Positions 50,755-60,077 of a DNA stretch of 64,000 bases are shown here, piece after piece. The stretch lies in NCBI RefSeq assembly GCF_000803315.1, contig NZ_JRMH01000001.1:1426001-1490000 (forward strand), written 5' to 3'. The translations under genes were made by a program, and so were the position numbers. Every line of letters starts with the position of its first letter. The first letter of the stretch is position 1. A model generated the notes under the pieces. That model ran no database searches. It was given only the letters and a program-made list of their open reading frames with translations, and was not told the origin of the DNA. This DNA comes from Pectobacterium actinidiae (GTDB lineage Bacteria > Pseudomonadota > Gammaproteobacteria > Enterobacterales > Enterobacteriaceae).

Positions 50755-51580
50755 AGGGTTTACCTTGCGTGGATGTGACGGGTGAAGGTGCGTCGACATC
50801 GGTTGGAAAAAGAAGATGGTGAATACGCTGTGCGGTGGTTTGAAAGGCTTCGCTGCCCTGATCGCTCAACGCAAATTGATGGCAGTTGATTTCTGCTCGC
50901 ACGCGACCTGGATGCGGTGAGAGCAACAAAATCCGGCTGCCGACGATCAGCGCTTCTTCAATCGAGTGGGTGACAAACAGCAGCGTGAAGCGAACCTCTT
51001 CCCACAGCGCCAGCAATTCTTCCTGCATTTTGCGGCGGGTCAGCGCATCCAGTGCGGCGAAAGGCTCATCCATCAGCAGCACTTTCGGCTGCATGGTCAG
51101 CGCCCGAGCGATGGCGACGCGTTGCTTCATCCCGCCAGATAACGTATGCGGATAGGCATCGGCAAATTTCGCCAGACCGACCTTATTGAGAAAATAGCGG
51201 GCGCGTTCTTCTGCTTCGGCTCGCGTTGCCTGACGGCTGGCCACCAGCGGAAACAGCGTATTCTCCAGCACGGTTTTCCACGGCGGCAACTGGTCAAATT
51301 CCTGAAAGACCATGATGCGATCCGGCCCCGGTTTTGTGACGCGCTGGCCGTCGAGGCGGATTTCACCATCTACCGGCGACAGAAAGCCGCCGATGGATTT
51401 AAGCAAGCTGGATTTGCCACAGCCGGACGGCCCCAATAGCACAAAGCGCTCGGCGGGAAAGACGTCAAAACTCACATCATGGGTGGCGCGTACCAGACTG
51501 CGCCGCGTTCGGTATTCCAGCCCGACGCCGTCAACCTGCAACAGCGGCTGGTCAATCGTGTCGTGAGTGTGGTGTGTCAT
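50714..51580 (-). CDS. ABC transporter ATPase, NitT/TauT family
   Basis: A 288-residue ATPase for the adjacent permease. Motifs: Walker A G-P-S-G-C-G-K-S-S, Q-loop FQEFDQLPPW, signature LSGGMKQR, Walker B LLMDEPFAALD, switch VTHSIEEAL. The last 30 residues form a proline-rich tail overlapping the permease start. It follows the binding-protein gene by 56 bases. Confidence 0.9.
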   Translation of the reverse strand: MTHHTHDTIDQPLLQVDGVGLEYRTRRSLVRATHDVSFDVFPAERFVLLGPSGCGKSSLLKSIGGFLSPVDGEIRLDGQRVTKPGPDRIMVFQEFDQLPPWKTVLENTLFPLVASRQATRAEAEERARYFLNKVGLAKFADAYPHTLSGGMKQRVAIARALTMQPKVLLMDEPFAALDALTRRKMQEELLALWEEVRFTLLFVTHSIEEALIVGSRILLLSPHPGRVRAEINCHQFALSDQGSEAFQTTAQRIHHLLFPTDVDAPSPVTSTQGKPYEHSAPRAARVSA

Positions 51581-51636
51581 GCTTGTTCTCCTGCGTAGCG
51601 ACGAGGTTCTCGTCGAATGAGCGCGACGCTGAGCAT

Positions 51637-52659
51637 TTAGCTGCCCGGCTGTTCGTGAATTTCTGCAAAGAAATAGTCTTTCCAGGAGGCGGCTTTGTTT
51701 TTCAGTACGCCAAGCTGGTGCAGTTTTTCGGCATAAACGTAGGTGCGTTCAGGGGTGATCGTGAAGTCGATCTCAGGATCGGCGACGATGCGTTTCACCA
51801 GTTCAGGATCCAGCTTCGATTTCTCTACCCGGATATAAGTGTCGGCCGCTGCGGCTTTATCTGCTTTGATGATCTGCGAGGCTTCCTTCAGTGCGTCGTA
51901 GAAGGCTCGGTAGGTTTTTGGGTTCTCATCATGGAATTTCTGCGTGGTATAGAGCACATTGAACGTTGCCTGACCGCCCAGCACGTCATAAGAACTCAGA
52001 ATTTTGTGCACATTGGCATGTTCTAACGCCTGATATTGGAAAGGTGGACTGGAAAAGTGGGCATTGATCTCGGAACCGCCGGCGATAAGTGCCGCGCTGG
52101 CATCAGGATGCGGCAGGCTGACGGAAATTTTGTCGAAGCGTTTGAAATTTTCCGCGCCGTAGAGCTTCGCGGTTTCGATTTGCAGCGTACGTGACTGGAA
52201 GCCAACGCCAGCCGCAGGCACGGCGATACGATCTTTATCGCTCAGGTCACGGACAGATTTCACCGCCGGGTTATTGCTGAGCAAATAGTTGGGCATGGAG
52301 CCAAGTGAGGCGATGGCTTTCACATTTTGGCGACCCTGCGTGCGGTCCCACACTGTCAACATTGGTGGAACACCGGCGGAGGCCACATCCAGCGCACCGG
52401 ACAGCAGCGCTTCGTTGATTGCCGTCGCACCAGAAAGCGTGCGCCAGTCTACCTTGATATCCAGACCTTGCTGCTTACCGTGCTTCTCTATCAGATTCTG
52501 GTCGCGCACCACATCCAGAATCAGGTAGCCGATGCCAAACTGCTGCGCGATGCTAATGCTGCCTTCCGCATTCGCGCTAAATGCCGTTAACGTCAGGCCA
52601 ATCATGGCGGCAAGGCGTGTAAAACGCGTCGATTTTTTCGTGGGTAGTGAGGGATTCAT
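51637..52659 (-). CDS. Periplasmic substrate-binding protein, NitT/TauT family
   Basis: A 340-residue periplasmic protein with a signal peptide (about 1-31, ending A-N-A). The core resembles SsuA/TauA-type binding proteins (LSGATAINEALLSGALDVASAGVPP). The ATG at 52659 is the start that gives a normal signal peptide. It begins the minus-strand importer operon and is divergent from the LDH2 dehydrogenase. Ligand unknown; it is only distantly similar to the binding protein at 54068. Confidence 0.85.
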   Translation of the reverse strand: MNPSLPTKKSTRFTRLAAMIGLTLTAFSANAEGSISIAQQFGIGYLILDVVRDQNLIEKHGKQQGLDIKVDWRTLSGATAINEALLSGALDVASAGVPPMLTVWDRTQGRQNVKAIASLGSMPNYLLSNNPAVKSVRDLSDKDRIAVPAAGVGFQSRTLQIETAKLYGAENFKRFDKISVSLPHPDASAALIAGGSEINAHFSSPPFQYQALEHANVHKILSSYDVLGGQATFNVLYTTQKFHDENPKTYRAFYDALKEASQIIKADKAAAADTYIRVEKSKLDPELVKRIVADPEIDFTITPERTYVYAEKLHQLGVLKNKAASWKDYFFAEIHEQPGS

Positions 52660-52978
52660 TATCGTTGTCTCATTATTAATAGTAATAGGGTTGGCAATAA
52701 AATTAGAAAAGAACCACAAGGTATTATTTCAATAAATTATTCGTCGTAAATAATGTATTAAAGAAGGCATCCTATTTTCTTAGCGCGTTGCAGCTAAAGT
52801 GTTTTTTGGAATAAGTTAGAATAAATGAGATTTTAAATAGCCATGCGTGCGATAAAACAAGTAAATAACCGCTTTAGCTAAATATTCGCTATGGATAGTC
52901 TTATTTGTCAGTTATGGATAAAGATCTGCGCGTTATAGTGGGTATATATAAATGTCTATTGTGGTATACAGAGAAAAT
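52660..52978. promoter_or_regulatory. Divergent promoter region of the two sulfonate-type operons
   Basis: AT-rich, about 320 bases. TATGGATA occurs twice (52890-52897 and 52913-52920), 23 bases apart, which may be a direct-repeat regulator site. A TATAG stretch near 52933 may be a -10 for the plus-strand operon. Confidence 0.35.
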
Positions 52979-54001
52979 ATGCCTGTTTTTACTCATGATT
53001 ATTTACGCGATTATTTACGCGATCGGCTAACAGAGAATGACGTGGACGCATCAATTGCAGAGATTGTGGCGGATAACCTCGTCGAATCCAGCCTGAAAGG
53101 GCATGACTCGCACGGTGTGAGCATGCTGCCGCGCTATATCGATGCGATTCGGGAAGGTGGACTTTCGCCCCACGCGCAGGCGGAAAAAACGCTGGATTTT
53201 GGCCCGCTGATTTCGTTCGACGGCCAGCAGGGCTTTGGTCAGGTGGTGGCAAAACAGGCAGTCGCAGAAGGTATTGCGCGTACGCAAACGCATGGTCTGG
53301 CGGTGGTGAGTTTAGCGAATGCTCACCATCTGGGACGTATCGGCGCGTGGGCAGAACAGGCGGCGGAGGTCGGGCTGGTGTCACTGCATTTTGCCAACGT
53401 GTATACCAAACCGGTGGTGCTACCGTGGCAGGGCCAGCAGGCGCGTTTCGGGACGAATCCATTCTGCGCCGGTATTCCGGTTGAGCATGATGATCCGGTA
53501 ATTCTGGATTTTGCTACCAGCGTAATTGCTGGTAACAAAGCCCGTATCGCATGGAATGAGGGTAAACCGGTCGCACCCGGCTGTATCGTCGATAATCAGG
53601 GTAACCCAACGGTGGATCCCCGCTGGCTGATGGAACAACCTCTGGGGGCGCTACTGCCGTTTGGCGAACATAAGGGATCGGGGCTGTCGTTGGTTTGTTC
53701 GTTGCTTGGCGCGGCGCTGACTGGTGGGAAAACCGAACGCACGGCGAAAGGTGAGGGCAAGCAGATTATTAACAGTATGCTGTCGATTTTAATCGATCCG
53801 CAGAAATTAGGCGGTGCGGCAACCTATCAGCAGGAAATTCCGGCCTTATTAGAATGGGTGCGCCAATCCCGTGATGACGACGCGTTATTACTGCCCGGCG
53901 ATAAAGAAAAGCAAACTTATCGTGAACGGCTGGAGAACGGTATTTTTGTCGATGATGTCAGTTGGGGGCAATTATCTTATTTAAATAACAAAGTGGCTTG
54001 A
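52979..54001 (+). CDS. LDH2/MDH2-family dehydrogenase (ComC-like?)
   Basis: A 340-residue NAD(P)-dependent oxidoreductase of the malate/L-lactate dehydrogenase family (LDH2). Family motifs: H-D-S-H-G-V near residue 42, N-A-H-H-L-G-R-I-G near 108, and F-G-T-N-P. Members oxidise 2-hydroxy acids; ComC, (R)-sulfolactate dehydrogenase, belongs here. The start is taken at 52979 (GAGAAA upstream); 52952 is an alternative. A 12-base tandem duplication encodes Y-L-R-D twice near the start. It heads the operon with the TauABC-like importer and CuyA-like enzyme, 66 bases before the binding protein. Confidence 0.8.
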   Translation: MPVFTHDYLRDYLRDRLTENDVDASIAEIVADNLVESSLKGHDSHGVSMLPRYIDAIREGGLSPHAQAEKTLDFGPLISFDGQQGFGQVVAKQAVAEGIARTQTHGLAVVSLANAHHLGRIGAWAEQAAEVGLVSLHFANVYTKPVVLPWQGQQARFGTNPFCAGIPVEHDDPVILDFATSVIAGNKARIAWNEGKPVAPGCIVDNQGNPTVDPRWLMEQPLGALLPFGEHKGSGLSLVCSLLGAALTGGKTERTAKGEGKQIINSMLSILIDPQKLGGAATYQQEIPALLEWVRQSRDDDALLLPGDKEKQTYRERLENGIFVDDVSWGQLSYLNNKVA

Positions 54002-54067
54002 AGGATTAATTAATAATTTATTAATTTATTTAACTGGTTTTTTTATTTATCACCATAGGGTAAAACG

Positions 54068-55081
54068 ATGAGAAATATATTGAGTGCAGTGGGTGTCGGT
54101 GGGTTGTTATTAATGACGACATCCGTGCTGGCGGTGGAAAAACATCCTGATGAAGTTCGTGTGGCCTACAGCGGCGGCTCACAGGTATTGGTATTAGCTA
54201 AAGCCGACGGTTCGCTACAAAAAGCGCTGGGCGCGCCGGTAAAGTGGGTGCAGTTTGCTTCCGGTGCTGATGCGCTGAATTATTTCGCCAGTAATGCGAT
54301 AGATATCGCCAACTTTGGTTCCAGCCCGGCGACAGCTGGTATTGTCAGAAAACTTCCGGTGGAGATTGTTGGCGTATCTGGCGTGATCGCTACTTATGAG
54401 CGGCTGATTGCCAAATCTGGCATCACCACGCTGAAAGATATCGAAGGTAAGCGCGTCGCTTATCCGCCAAATTCAACGGCGCAGTACGCGCTGGAAGCGG
54501 CCATCGCGGTGAATAAACTCGACCGCAGCAAAATTACCCTCATTCCGCTACGTCCGGCTGAGATGGTGGCCGCATGGAAGCGCGGCGATATCGATGCAGG
54601 CTACGTCTGGGCACCGTTCGCACAAGAGCTGGAAGCTTCCGCTGGACACGCTATTTTTGCGACCAAAGATCTGCAAAAAGATGGCTACCTGATTTACAAC
54701 AACTATGTGGTCAGAAAGGCCTTTGCCCAACAGTATCCAGAAACGGTGGCGCGCTTCCTGCGGGTACACCAGCAGAAAGTTGATGAGTTCCGTCAGGATC
54801 CGGAAAAAGCAGCGGCGATTGTAGCAAAAGAGGTGGGAGCGCCGGTCACAACAGCAACCAATACGCTGTCAGGGCTGGAATATCCGACGCTGGAACAGCA
54901 GGCGACGGCGCAATGGCTAGGTGATGGTAATCACACGGATCAGAGCGGCATCGGTCAGGCCGCCGCTAGAACGGCGCATTTCCTGGAGAGTATCGGCGAA
55001 GTTCGCCAGCGTGATATTCCCGCTTCGTTCGCCGATTCCATTAATTCCTCCTATTTGAAGCAGGCGGCGAAAGGGAATTAA
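54068..55081 (+). CDS. Periplasmic sulfonate-binding protein, TauA-like
   Basis: A 337-residue periplasmic binding protein with a signal peptide (about 1-22, ending L-A). It resembles TauA: WVQFASGADALNYFASNAIDIANFGSSP and the A-A-W-K-R-G-D-I-D-A-G-Y-V-W-A-P segment follow E. coli TauA. Ligands in the family are taurine and related sulfonates. With the enzyme genes downstream, cysteate or sulfolactate is a reasonable guess (inference). Confidence 0.87.
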   Translation: MRNILSAVGVGGLLLMTTSVLAVEKHPDEVRVAYSGGSQVLVLAKADGSLQKALGAPVKWVQFASGADALNYFASNAIDIANFGSSPATAGIVRKLPVEIVGVSGVIATYERLIAKSGITTLKDIEGKRVAYPPNSTAQYALEAAIAVNKLDRSKITLIPLRPAEMVAAWKRGDIDAGYVWAPFAQELEASAGHAIFATKDLQKDGYLIYNNYVVRKAFAQQYPETVARFLRVHQQKVDEFRQDPEKAAAIVAKEVGAPVTTATNTLSGLEYPTLEQQATAQWLGDGNHTDQSGIGQAAARTAHFLESIGEVRQRDIPASFADSINSSYLKQAAKGN

Positions 55082-55087
55082 CGGGTC

Positions 55088-55861
55088 GTGAAAAGAACGT
55101 CTTATGTGTTATTGAGCATCACGTCCGTGGCGGCGGTGCTCGCCTTGTGGCAGTGGGCGGGGGCGCAGCAGTGGGTAGATCCGCTGCTGCTACCGCCGCT
55201 GTCGGATATCATCTTGACCGCCGGAGAGCTGGCGCAGGACGGCTATCGGCAGGTGTCGCTGTGGGAACATATTGCCGTCAGTGTCGCTCGGGCGCTGAGC
55301 GCCTTCAGCGTCGCGATTATCCTTGGTGTCCCACTTGGCCTGTTGATGGGACTATCTCCTCCGATTGCTGCCGTTTTTAATCCTTTCGTTCAGTTTCTAC
55401 GGCCGTTGCCTAAAATCGCACTCATCCCGCTGGCAGTAGTCTGGCTGGGAATTGGTGAGGCATCCAAATTCTTCCTGATCTTTATCGCGACTTTTCTCAG
55501 CGTCGTGGTTGGTGCCTGTGCCGCCGTTGAGCGCGTGGAACGTTCCCGTATCCGTGTCGCACAAACGCTCGGGGCTAGCCGTCGACAGATTTTTTTCCAT
55601 GTCGTGTTGCCCGATACGCTGCCGGAGCTGTTTACCACGGTGCGACTGGCTATTGGTATCGGTTGGACATCCCTCATTGCGGCGGAAATGGTCGCTGCCA
55701 CCTCGGGCATCGGCTGGATGGTGATGAATGCCAGCGCCTACCTGCGTACCGATATTGTGATGTTGGGCATCTTATTATTAGGCGGTATTGGCTATGTGCT
55801 CGATCTGCTGTTGGTCGGCGCACAGCGAGTCTTCGTGCCGTGGGCGGGAAAATCATCATGA
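55088..55861 (+). CDS. ABC transporter permease, TauC/SsuC-like
   Basis: A 257-residue inner-membrane permease with about six helices; the ATPase-contact loop is around VAQTLGASRRQIFFHVVLPDTLP. The start is a GTG at 55088, 6 bases after the binding-protein stop. Its stop overlaps the ATPase start (ATGA), so the two are coupled. Confidence 0.88.
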   Translation: MKRTSYVLLSITSVAAVLALWQWAGAQQWVDPLLLPPLSDIILTAGELAQDGYRQVSLWEHIAVSVARALSAFSVAIILGVPLGLLMGLSPPIAAVFNPFVQFLRPLPKIALIPLAVVWLGIGEASKFFLIFIATFLSVVVGACAAVERVERSRIRVAQTLGASRRQIFFHVVLPDTLPELFTTVRLAIGIGWTSLIAAEMVAATSGIGWMVMNASAYLRTDIVMLGILLLGGIGYVLDLLLVGAQRVFVPWAGKSS

Positions 55862-56661
55862 CCGAACATTCTCAGCCTGATGCGCCACACATTGTCGTTG
55901 AGCGCGTGAGCCTCACATTTCCGTCAAAAACCGGTTCTCTAACGGTGCTGGATGACGTTTCTCTCCAGATTGCTAAAGGCGAATTTGTGGTGCTGCTGGG
56001 CCCTTCCGGCTGCGGCAAATCGACCATTCTCAACATGATTGCTGGTTTTGAATCCGCCGATAAGGGGCGCGTGCTGTGCGGTGGGGAGCCTGTTCGTCGT
56101 CCGGAGCCCTCGCGCGGCATGGTATTTCAGCAGGCCAATTTATTCCCGTGGCTCACCGTGCTGGAAAACGTGACGTTTGGCCCACGAATGCAGGGCGCGA
56201 ATAAAGCCCAGCTTCAGCGTAACGCGGAAAACTATCTTGCCTTGGTTGGGCTGGAAGGGTTCCAGCAGCACTATCCCTGGCAGCTCTCTGGTGGGATGAA
56301 ACAGCGGGTGGCACTGGCGCGCGCCTGGCTGCCGAACCCCGAGGTGCTGCTGATGGACGAACCGTTTGGTGCGTTGGATGCACAAACCCGTTTGATGATG
56401 CAGGAACTGCTGCTATCTGCCTGGCAGAAAACCGGCACCACGCTGTTATTTGTGACGCATGACGTGGACGAAGCGCTGTTTTTAGCCGACCGGGTACTGG
56501 TGATGTCCGCACGTCCCGGTCGTATTGCGGAGACGATCCCGCTGCCGTTTGGCCGCGAGAGAGAAATTGAAACCTTGGCACAGCATCCTGACTACGCCGC
56601 ACTGAAGCAGCGTATTTTACATCGCGTTCGTGAAGAAGCGCGTCGTCACCTCAATCTGTAA
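55858..56661 (+). CDS. ABC transporter ATPase, TauB/SsuB-like
   Basis: A 267-residue ATPase. Walker A G-P-S-G-C-G-K-S-T, Q-loop FQQANLFPWL, signature LSGGMKQR, Walker B LLMDEPFGALD, switch VTHDVDEAL. The ATG at 55858 overlaps the permease stop; the frame is open further upstream in the permease but without match. It completes the TauABC-like importer, followed 21 bases later by the CuyA-like gene. Confidence 0.92.
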   Translation: MTEHSQPDAPHIVVERVSLTFPSKTGSLTVLDDVSLQIAKGEFVVLLGPSGCGKSTILNMIAGFESADKGRVLCGGEPVRRPEPSRGMVFQQANLFPWLTVLENVTFGPRMQGANKAQLQRNAENYLALVGLEGFQQHYPWQLSGGMKQRVALARAWLPNPEVLLMDEPFGALDAQTRLMMQELLLSAWQKTGTTLLFVTHDVDEALFLADRVLVMSARPGRIAETIPLPFGREREIETLAQHPDYAALKQRILHRVREEARRHLNL

Positions 56662-56682
56662 TTCGTATTTCAGGAGAATATT

Positions 56683-57696
56683 ATGCACCTTGCCCGATTC
56701 CCCCGTTTATCACTGGGCCATTTTCCCACGCCGCTGGAGGTGTTACCGAACCTGTCCGCCTATCTGGGTGGGCCGACGATTTACATCAAACGTGACGACG
56801 CCACAGGGTTGGCGACCGGCGGCAATAAAACCCGCAAGCTGGAGTTCCTGCTTGCGGATGCGCAGCAGCAGGGCGCGGATGTCATCATCACGCAGGGCGC
56901 GACGCAGTCTAACCATGTGCGACAAACTATTGCGGCGGCGGCAAAGCTGGGGCTGAAAACCAAGGTACTACTGGAAAAGCGCGTGGAGGACTACGGTGAA
57001 GATTATCAGCGCTCCGGTAACGTGCTGCTGGATAACCTGCTTGGCGGTGAAATTATCGATCATCTGCCTGCGGGTACGGATATGCAGCAGGCGATGGAAA
57101 CGTTAGCAGAATCACTGCGCAAAGAAGGATTGAAGCCTTATGTCATCCCCGGCGGCGGCTCCAGCCCGGTAGGCGCGTTGGGCTATGTTGCCTGTGCGGA
57201 AGAGCTGTTATTTCAGTCCAGCCAGCAGCGTCTGCGTATCGATCATATTGTTCACGCGACGGGCAGCACCGGCACGCAGGCAGGATTGGTGACCGGGCTG
57301 GTGGCGACGAACAGCCAGATCCCACTATTAGGCATCAGCGTCAGAGCGCCGAAAGCGAAGCAGGAAGAGAATGTTTACGCGTTAGCACAGCGTACCTGGC
57401 AACTGCTGGGGATTCCGGGCGAACTGCCGCGCAGCACGGTGCAGGTGAACAGCGACTATGTCGGCAAAGGGTACGGTATTCCAACCGAAGGAACGTTGGA
57501 GGCGCTCAGGCTATTGGCACAGTTGGAAGGAATTTTGCTCGATCCGGTCTATTCCGGCAAAGGAATGGCGGGGCTGATCGATCTGATTCGCCAAGGGCAT
57601 TTTCGCGCCGATGAAAACATTGTTTTCATCCATACCGGCGGTTCGGCGGGGTTGTTTGGCTATCGTCAACTGTTCGAACAAACGGCCGCGCAATGA
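56683..57696 (+). CDS. PLP enzyme, L-cysteate sulfo-lyase (CuyA)-like / D-cysteine desulfhydrase family
   Basis: A 337-residue pyridoxal-phosphate enzyme of the ACC deaminase/D-cysteine desulfhydrase family. The cofactor Lys is probably Lys49 in G-G-N-K-T-R-K-L, with T-Q-S-N-H in the active site and a T-G-S-T-G-T-Q phosphate loop. The start (MHLARFPR) and stretches such as [35 protein letters not shown] and [11 protein letters not shown] fit what I recall of CuyA from sulfonate-degrading marine bacteria better than E. coli DcyD. CuyA splits L-cysteate to pyruvate, ammonia and sulfite. The TauABC-like importer directly upstream supports a sulfonate substrate. D-cysteine desulfhydrase remains possible. 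An AGGAG box precedes the ATG. Confidence 0.82.
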   Translation: MHLARFPRLSLGHFPTPLEVLPNLSAYLGGPTIYIKRDDATGLATGGNKTRKLEFLLADAQQQGADVIITQGATQSNHVRQTIAAAAKLGLKTKVLLEKRVEDYGEDYQRSGNVLLDNLLGGEIIDHLPAGTDMQQAMETLAESLRKEGLKPYVIPGGGSSPVGALGYVACAEELLFQSSQQRLRIDHIVHATGSTGTQAGLVTGLVATNSQIPLLGISVRAPKAKQEENVYALAQRTWQLLGIPGELPRSTVQVNSDYVGKGYGIPTEGTLEALRLLAQLEGILLDPVYSGKGMAGLIDLIRQGHFRADENIVFIHTGGSAGLFGYRQLFEQTAAQ

Positions 57697-58445
57697 GTAC
57701 ACCGCTGATTGGCGTGCTGGGCGGGATGGGGCCGCTGGCGACGGTCGATCTGTTGCATAAAATTGTTGAAGAAACGCCCGCCAGTCGCGATCAGGATCAT
57801 GTGCCGGTGGTGGCCTGGAACGTACCGCAGATTCCCGATCGCCAACAGGCGCTGGCAGGTACTGGTGAATCGCCGCTGCCGACGCTGCTGCATGCTATCC
57901 GGCAGCTTAATCGCCTGTCGGTCAGCCACATTGTGGTGCCATGCAATACGGCGCACCATTGGTTTGACGCGTTGACGGAGGCAAGTGATGCACCGCTACT
58001 GCATATTGCCGATGTCACGCTGCACGCGCTGACACAGGCAGATGAGGCAAAGGCATCACCGCGTAAAATCGGGCTGATTGCGACTCACGGGACGCTCAAT
58101 GCCGGATGGTACCAGCAGCGTTTTGCCACGCAGTTAGGTGCGGAAACCGTGGTGCCGAACGAACAGGAAATGACAACGCTCTTCGTGCCGGGGTGCTATG
58201 CGGTAAAACGTGGAGAATTACAGCACGGTGGACGGTTGCTGGAGCAGTTAGCGGCACAGCTGGTGGAACGGGGAGCCGAACGTCTGGTGCTGGCCTGCAC
58301 GGAAGTTCCTCCGGCACTGGAGGCGGTGTTGTCACGCTGGCGGGACATCAGTATCGATCCGACACGCGCGCTGGCGCAGGCCTGCGTTCGTATCTGGCAA
58401 CAGAAACGAAAGCCGTCCATTGCTGGACGGCGATATTGTAGATAA
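57693..58445 (+). CDS. Aspartate/glutamate racemase family protein (second)
   Basis: A 250-residue racemase with catalytic cysteines in P-C-N-T-A-H and A-C-T-E-V-P and a G-V-L-G-G-M-G-P start. Its ATG overlaps the stop of the CuyA-like gene, so both are translated together. It may interconvert D- and L-cysteate (a structural analogue of aspartate) to feed the lyase; that is inference. The last codons overlap a GCCGTCCA-TTGC-TGGACGGC hairpin. Confidence 0.85.
   Translation: MSTPLIGVLGGMGPLATVDLLHKIVEETPASRDQDHVPVVAWNVPQIPDRQQALAGTGESPLPTLLHAIRQLNRLSVSHIVVPCNTAHHWFDALTEASDAPLLHIADVTLHALTQADEAKASPRKIGLIATHGTLNAGWYQQRFATQLGAETVVPNEQEMTTLFVPGCYAVKRGELQHGGRLLEQLAAQLVERGAERLVLACTEVPPALEAVLSRWRDISIDPTRALAQACVRIWQQKRKPSIAGRRYCR
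58412..58431 (+). terminator. Hairpin inside the end of the racemase gene
   Basis: GCCGTCCATTGCTGGACGGC, a perfect 8-bp stem with a TTGC loop and no U-run. It is repeated with one change at 58594-58613. Confidence 0.4.
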
Positions 58446-58465
58446 CTCTATTTACAGAATGAAAA

Positions 58466-58568
58466 CGGTGATAATGGAATAGAAGAGTAAAGCGTTTGTG
58501 CCAGGGATGGCACCATCCGAGCGTACAGGGATGTTTATAGCGTCTTTACGATCTATCCATTATCACCG
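58466..58568. repeat. Palindromic repeat element, copy 2 (short)
   Basis: The arms CGGTGATAATGGAATAGA and ATCTATCCATTATCACCG are complementary and differ from copy 1 (10234-10412) by paired changes. Inner arms AGAGTAAAGCG and CGTCTTTACG are shared. About 76 bases of the inner part of copy 1 are missing here. Confidence 0.75.
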
Positions 58569-58593
58569 CCCCACGGTTTTTGTCAGTCGCCTA

Positions 58594-58618
58594 GCCGCCC
58601 ATTGCTGGACGGCTTTTT
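58594..58618 (+). terminator. Rho-independent terminator after the CuyA-like operon
   Basis: GCCGCCCATTGCTGGACGGC followed by TTTTT. It would end plus-strand transcription before the convergent dcuB. Confidence 0.8.
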
Positions 58619-58624
58619 GGCAGA

Positions 58625-59965
58625 TTACAGGAAGCCGTACATTGCAGCGAACACCCAGCCAAAGACACAGGATGTGCTCACGCCGATCAGGCCCGGCAGA
58701 ATGAAGCTGTGGTTGATAACGAAGCGGCCGATCTTGGTGGTACCGGAACGGTCAAACTGGATAGCCGCCAGATCGCTTGGGTAGGTTGGCAGAATGTAGT
58801 AACCATAACAGGCTGGCGCAGATGCCACGATATACGCTGGATCTACCCCGATGGCTAGTGCAACGGGCACAATCGCCGCCAGCGCCGCCGCCTGCGAGTT
58901 AACGAACTTGGACACAATCAGCAGGATAATGGCGTAAGCCCACGGGTAGACCTTCACCATTGAGCCGAGTGTGCTTTTGATCTCTTCCAGATGCGCGCCG
59001 AACATGGTTTCCGCCATCCAGGCGATACCGTATACCGCGACGATGGCAATCATCCCCGAACGGAACACTTCATTCTTCGAGATCGAAGACGGATTGGTTT
59101 TGGTCGCGATAATGATGATGGCACCGGAAAGCAGCATAAACATCTGAATGACCAGCACCATCGACAGCGGCTTACCGGCAAAGACCGGACGCAGCTCTTC
59201 AACGGCACCCAGAATCGCTACCGCTGCGATGGTTGCCAAAAAGATCCACATGGCGACCCAGTTGCTTCGCGGCAGTTTTCTGTCGAGCAGCGTGGCCGTA
59301 TCGCCATACACATACTGTTTGTTTTCTGGATCGGCGATGAATTTCTGAAAGTCTTCATCCTTGTCCAGCTCCTTACCACGGAACCAGCTGAAAATCCCAA
59401 TCGCCAGAATACCCAGCAGGGTAGAGGGAATGGTAATAGACAGCAGATCGAGGAATCCCAGATGTTTGCCCTGGAAGGTGAAATTAGCCAGCATGGCAAC
59501 CAGCGACACTACCGCAACAGAGACCGGACTGGCGATAATCCCCATCTGAGCGCCGATTGAGCTGGCGGCCATCGGTCTTTCAGGACGGATATTATTCTTG
59601 ATGGCGACATCATAAATAATCGGCAGAATGGTATACACCACATGGCCTGTACCACACAGGATGGTCAGAATACAGGTAACAAACGGCGCGATAATCGACA
59701 CGTATTTCGGGTTACGCCGCAGCATACGTTCCGCAATTTGTAGCATGACATCCAGCCCGCCCGATGCCTGAAGCGTTGCCGATGCGGCCACCACGGCAAT
59801 GATGACCAGCATGACGTCAACGGGCGGTTTACCCGGTTGTAGTTTAAAAATAAAGACCAGAATAACAAGTCCAATCCCGCCTAATAAACCCAGCGCGATC
59901 CCGCCTTTTCTTGCCCCGTAAAAAAGGCAGATCAGGACAATGACTAATTGAATGATAAAATCCAT
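58625..59965 (-). CDS. dcuB: Anaerobic C4-dicarboxylate antiporter DcuB
   Basis: A 446-residue inner-membrane antiporter that exchanges fumarate for succinate in anaerobic respiration. It follows E. coli DcuB closely over its full length ([20 protein letters not shown] at the start; [12 protein letters not shown] at the end) and has about 12 helices. An FNR-type promoter lies upstream. No dcuS/dcuR genes are in the window. Confidence 0.95.
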   Translation of the reverse strand: MDFIIQLVIVLICLFYGARKGGIALGLLGGIGLVILVFIFKLQPGKPPVDVMLVIIAVVAASATLQASGGLDVMLQIAERMLRRNPKYVSIIAPFVTCILTILCGTGHVVYTILPIIYDVAIKNNIRPERPMAASSIGAQMGIIASPVSVAVVSLVAMLANFTFQGKHLGFLDLLSITIPSTLLGILAIGIFSWFRGKELDKDEDFQKFIADPENKQYVYGDTATLLDRKLPRSNWVAMWIFLATIAAVAILGAVEELRPVFAGKPLSMVLVIQMFMLLSGAIIIIATKTNPSSISKNEVFRSGMIAIVAVYGIAWMAETMFGAHLEEIKSTLGSMVKVYPWAYAIILLIVSKFVNSQAAALAAIVPVALAIGVDPAYIVASAPACYGYYILPTYPSDLAAIQFDRSGTTKIGRFVINHSFILPGLIGVSTSCVFGWVFAAMYGFL

Positions 59966-60034
59966 AGTAGCCCCATTGCAAAATATAATGAACCGATTAG
60001 TTAGAATTAAATAAGTGAGTTTTTTACTGCGGGT

Positions 60035-60077
60035 ACTATATGGACGGGTTGTTGATTATTTTCTTGATCTAAATCTA
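60035..60077 (-). promoter_or_regulatory. dcuB promoter with FNR box
   Basis: The FNR box at 60064-60077 reads TTGAT-CTAA-ATCTA on the plus strand, 9 of 10 to consensus. A minus-strand -10 TATAGT is at 60035-60040. The box centre falls about 42 bases before the predicted start, the class II activator position. Confidence 0.65.
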
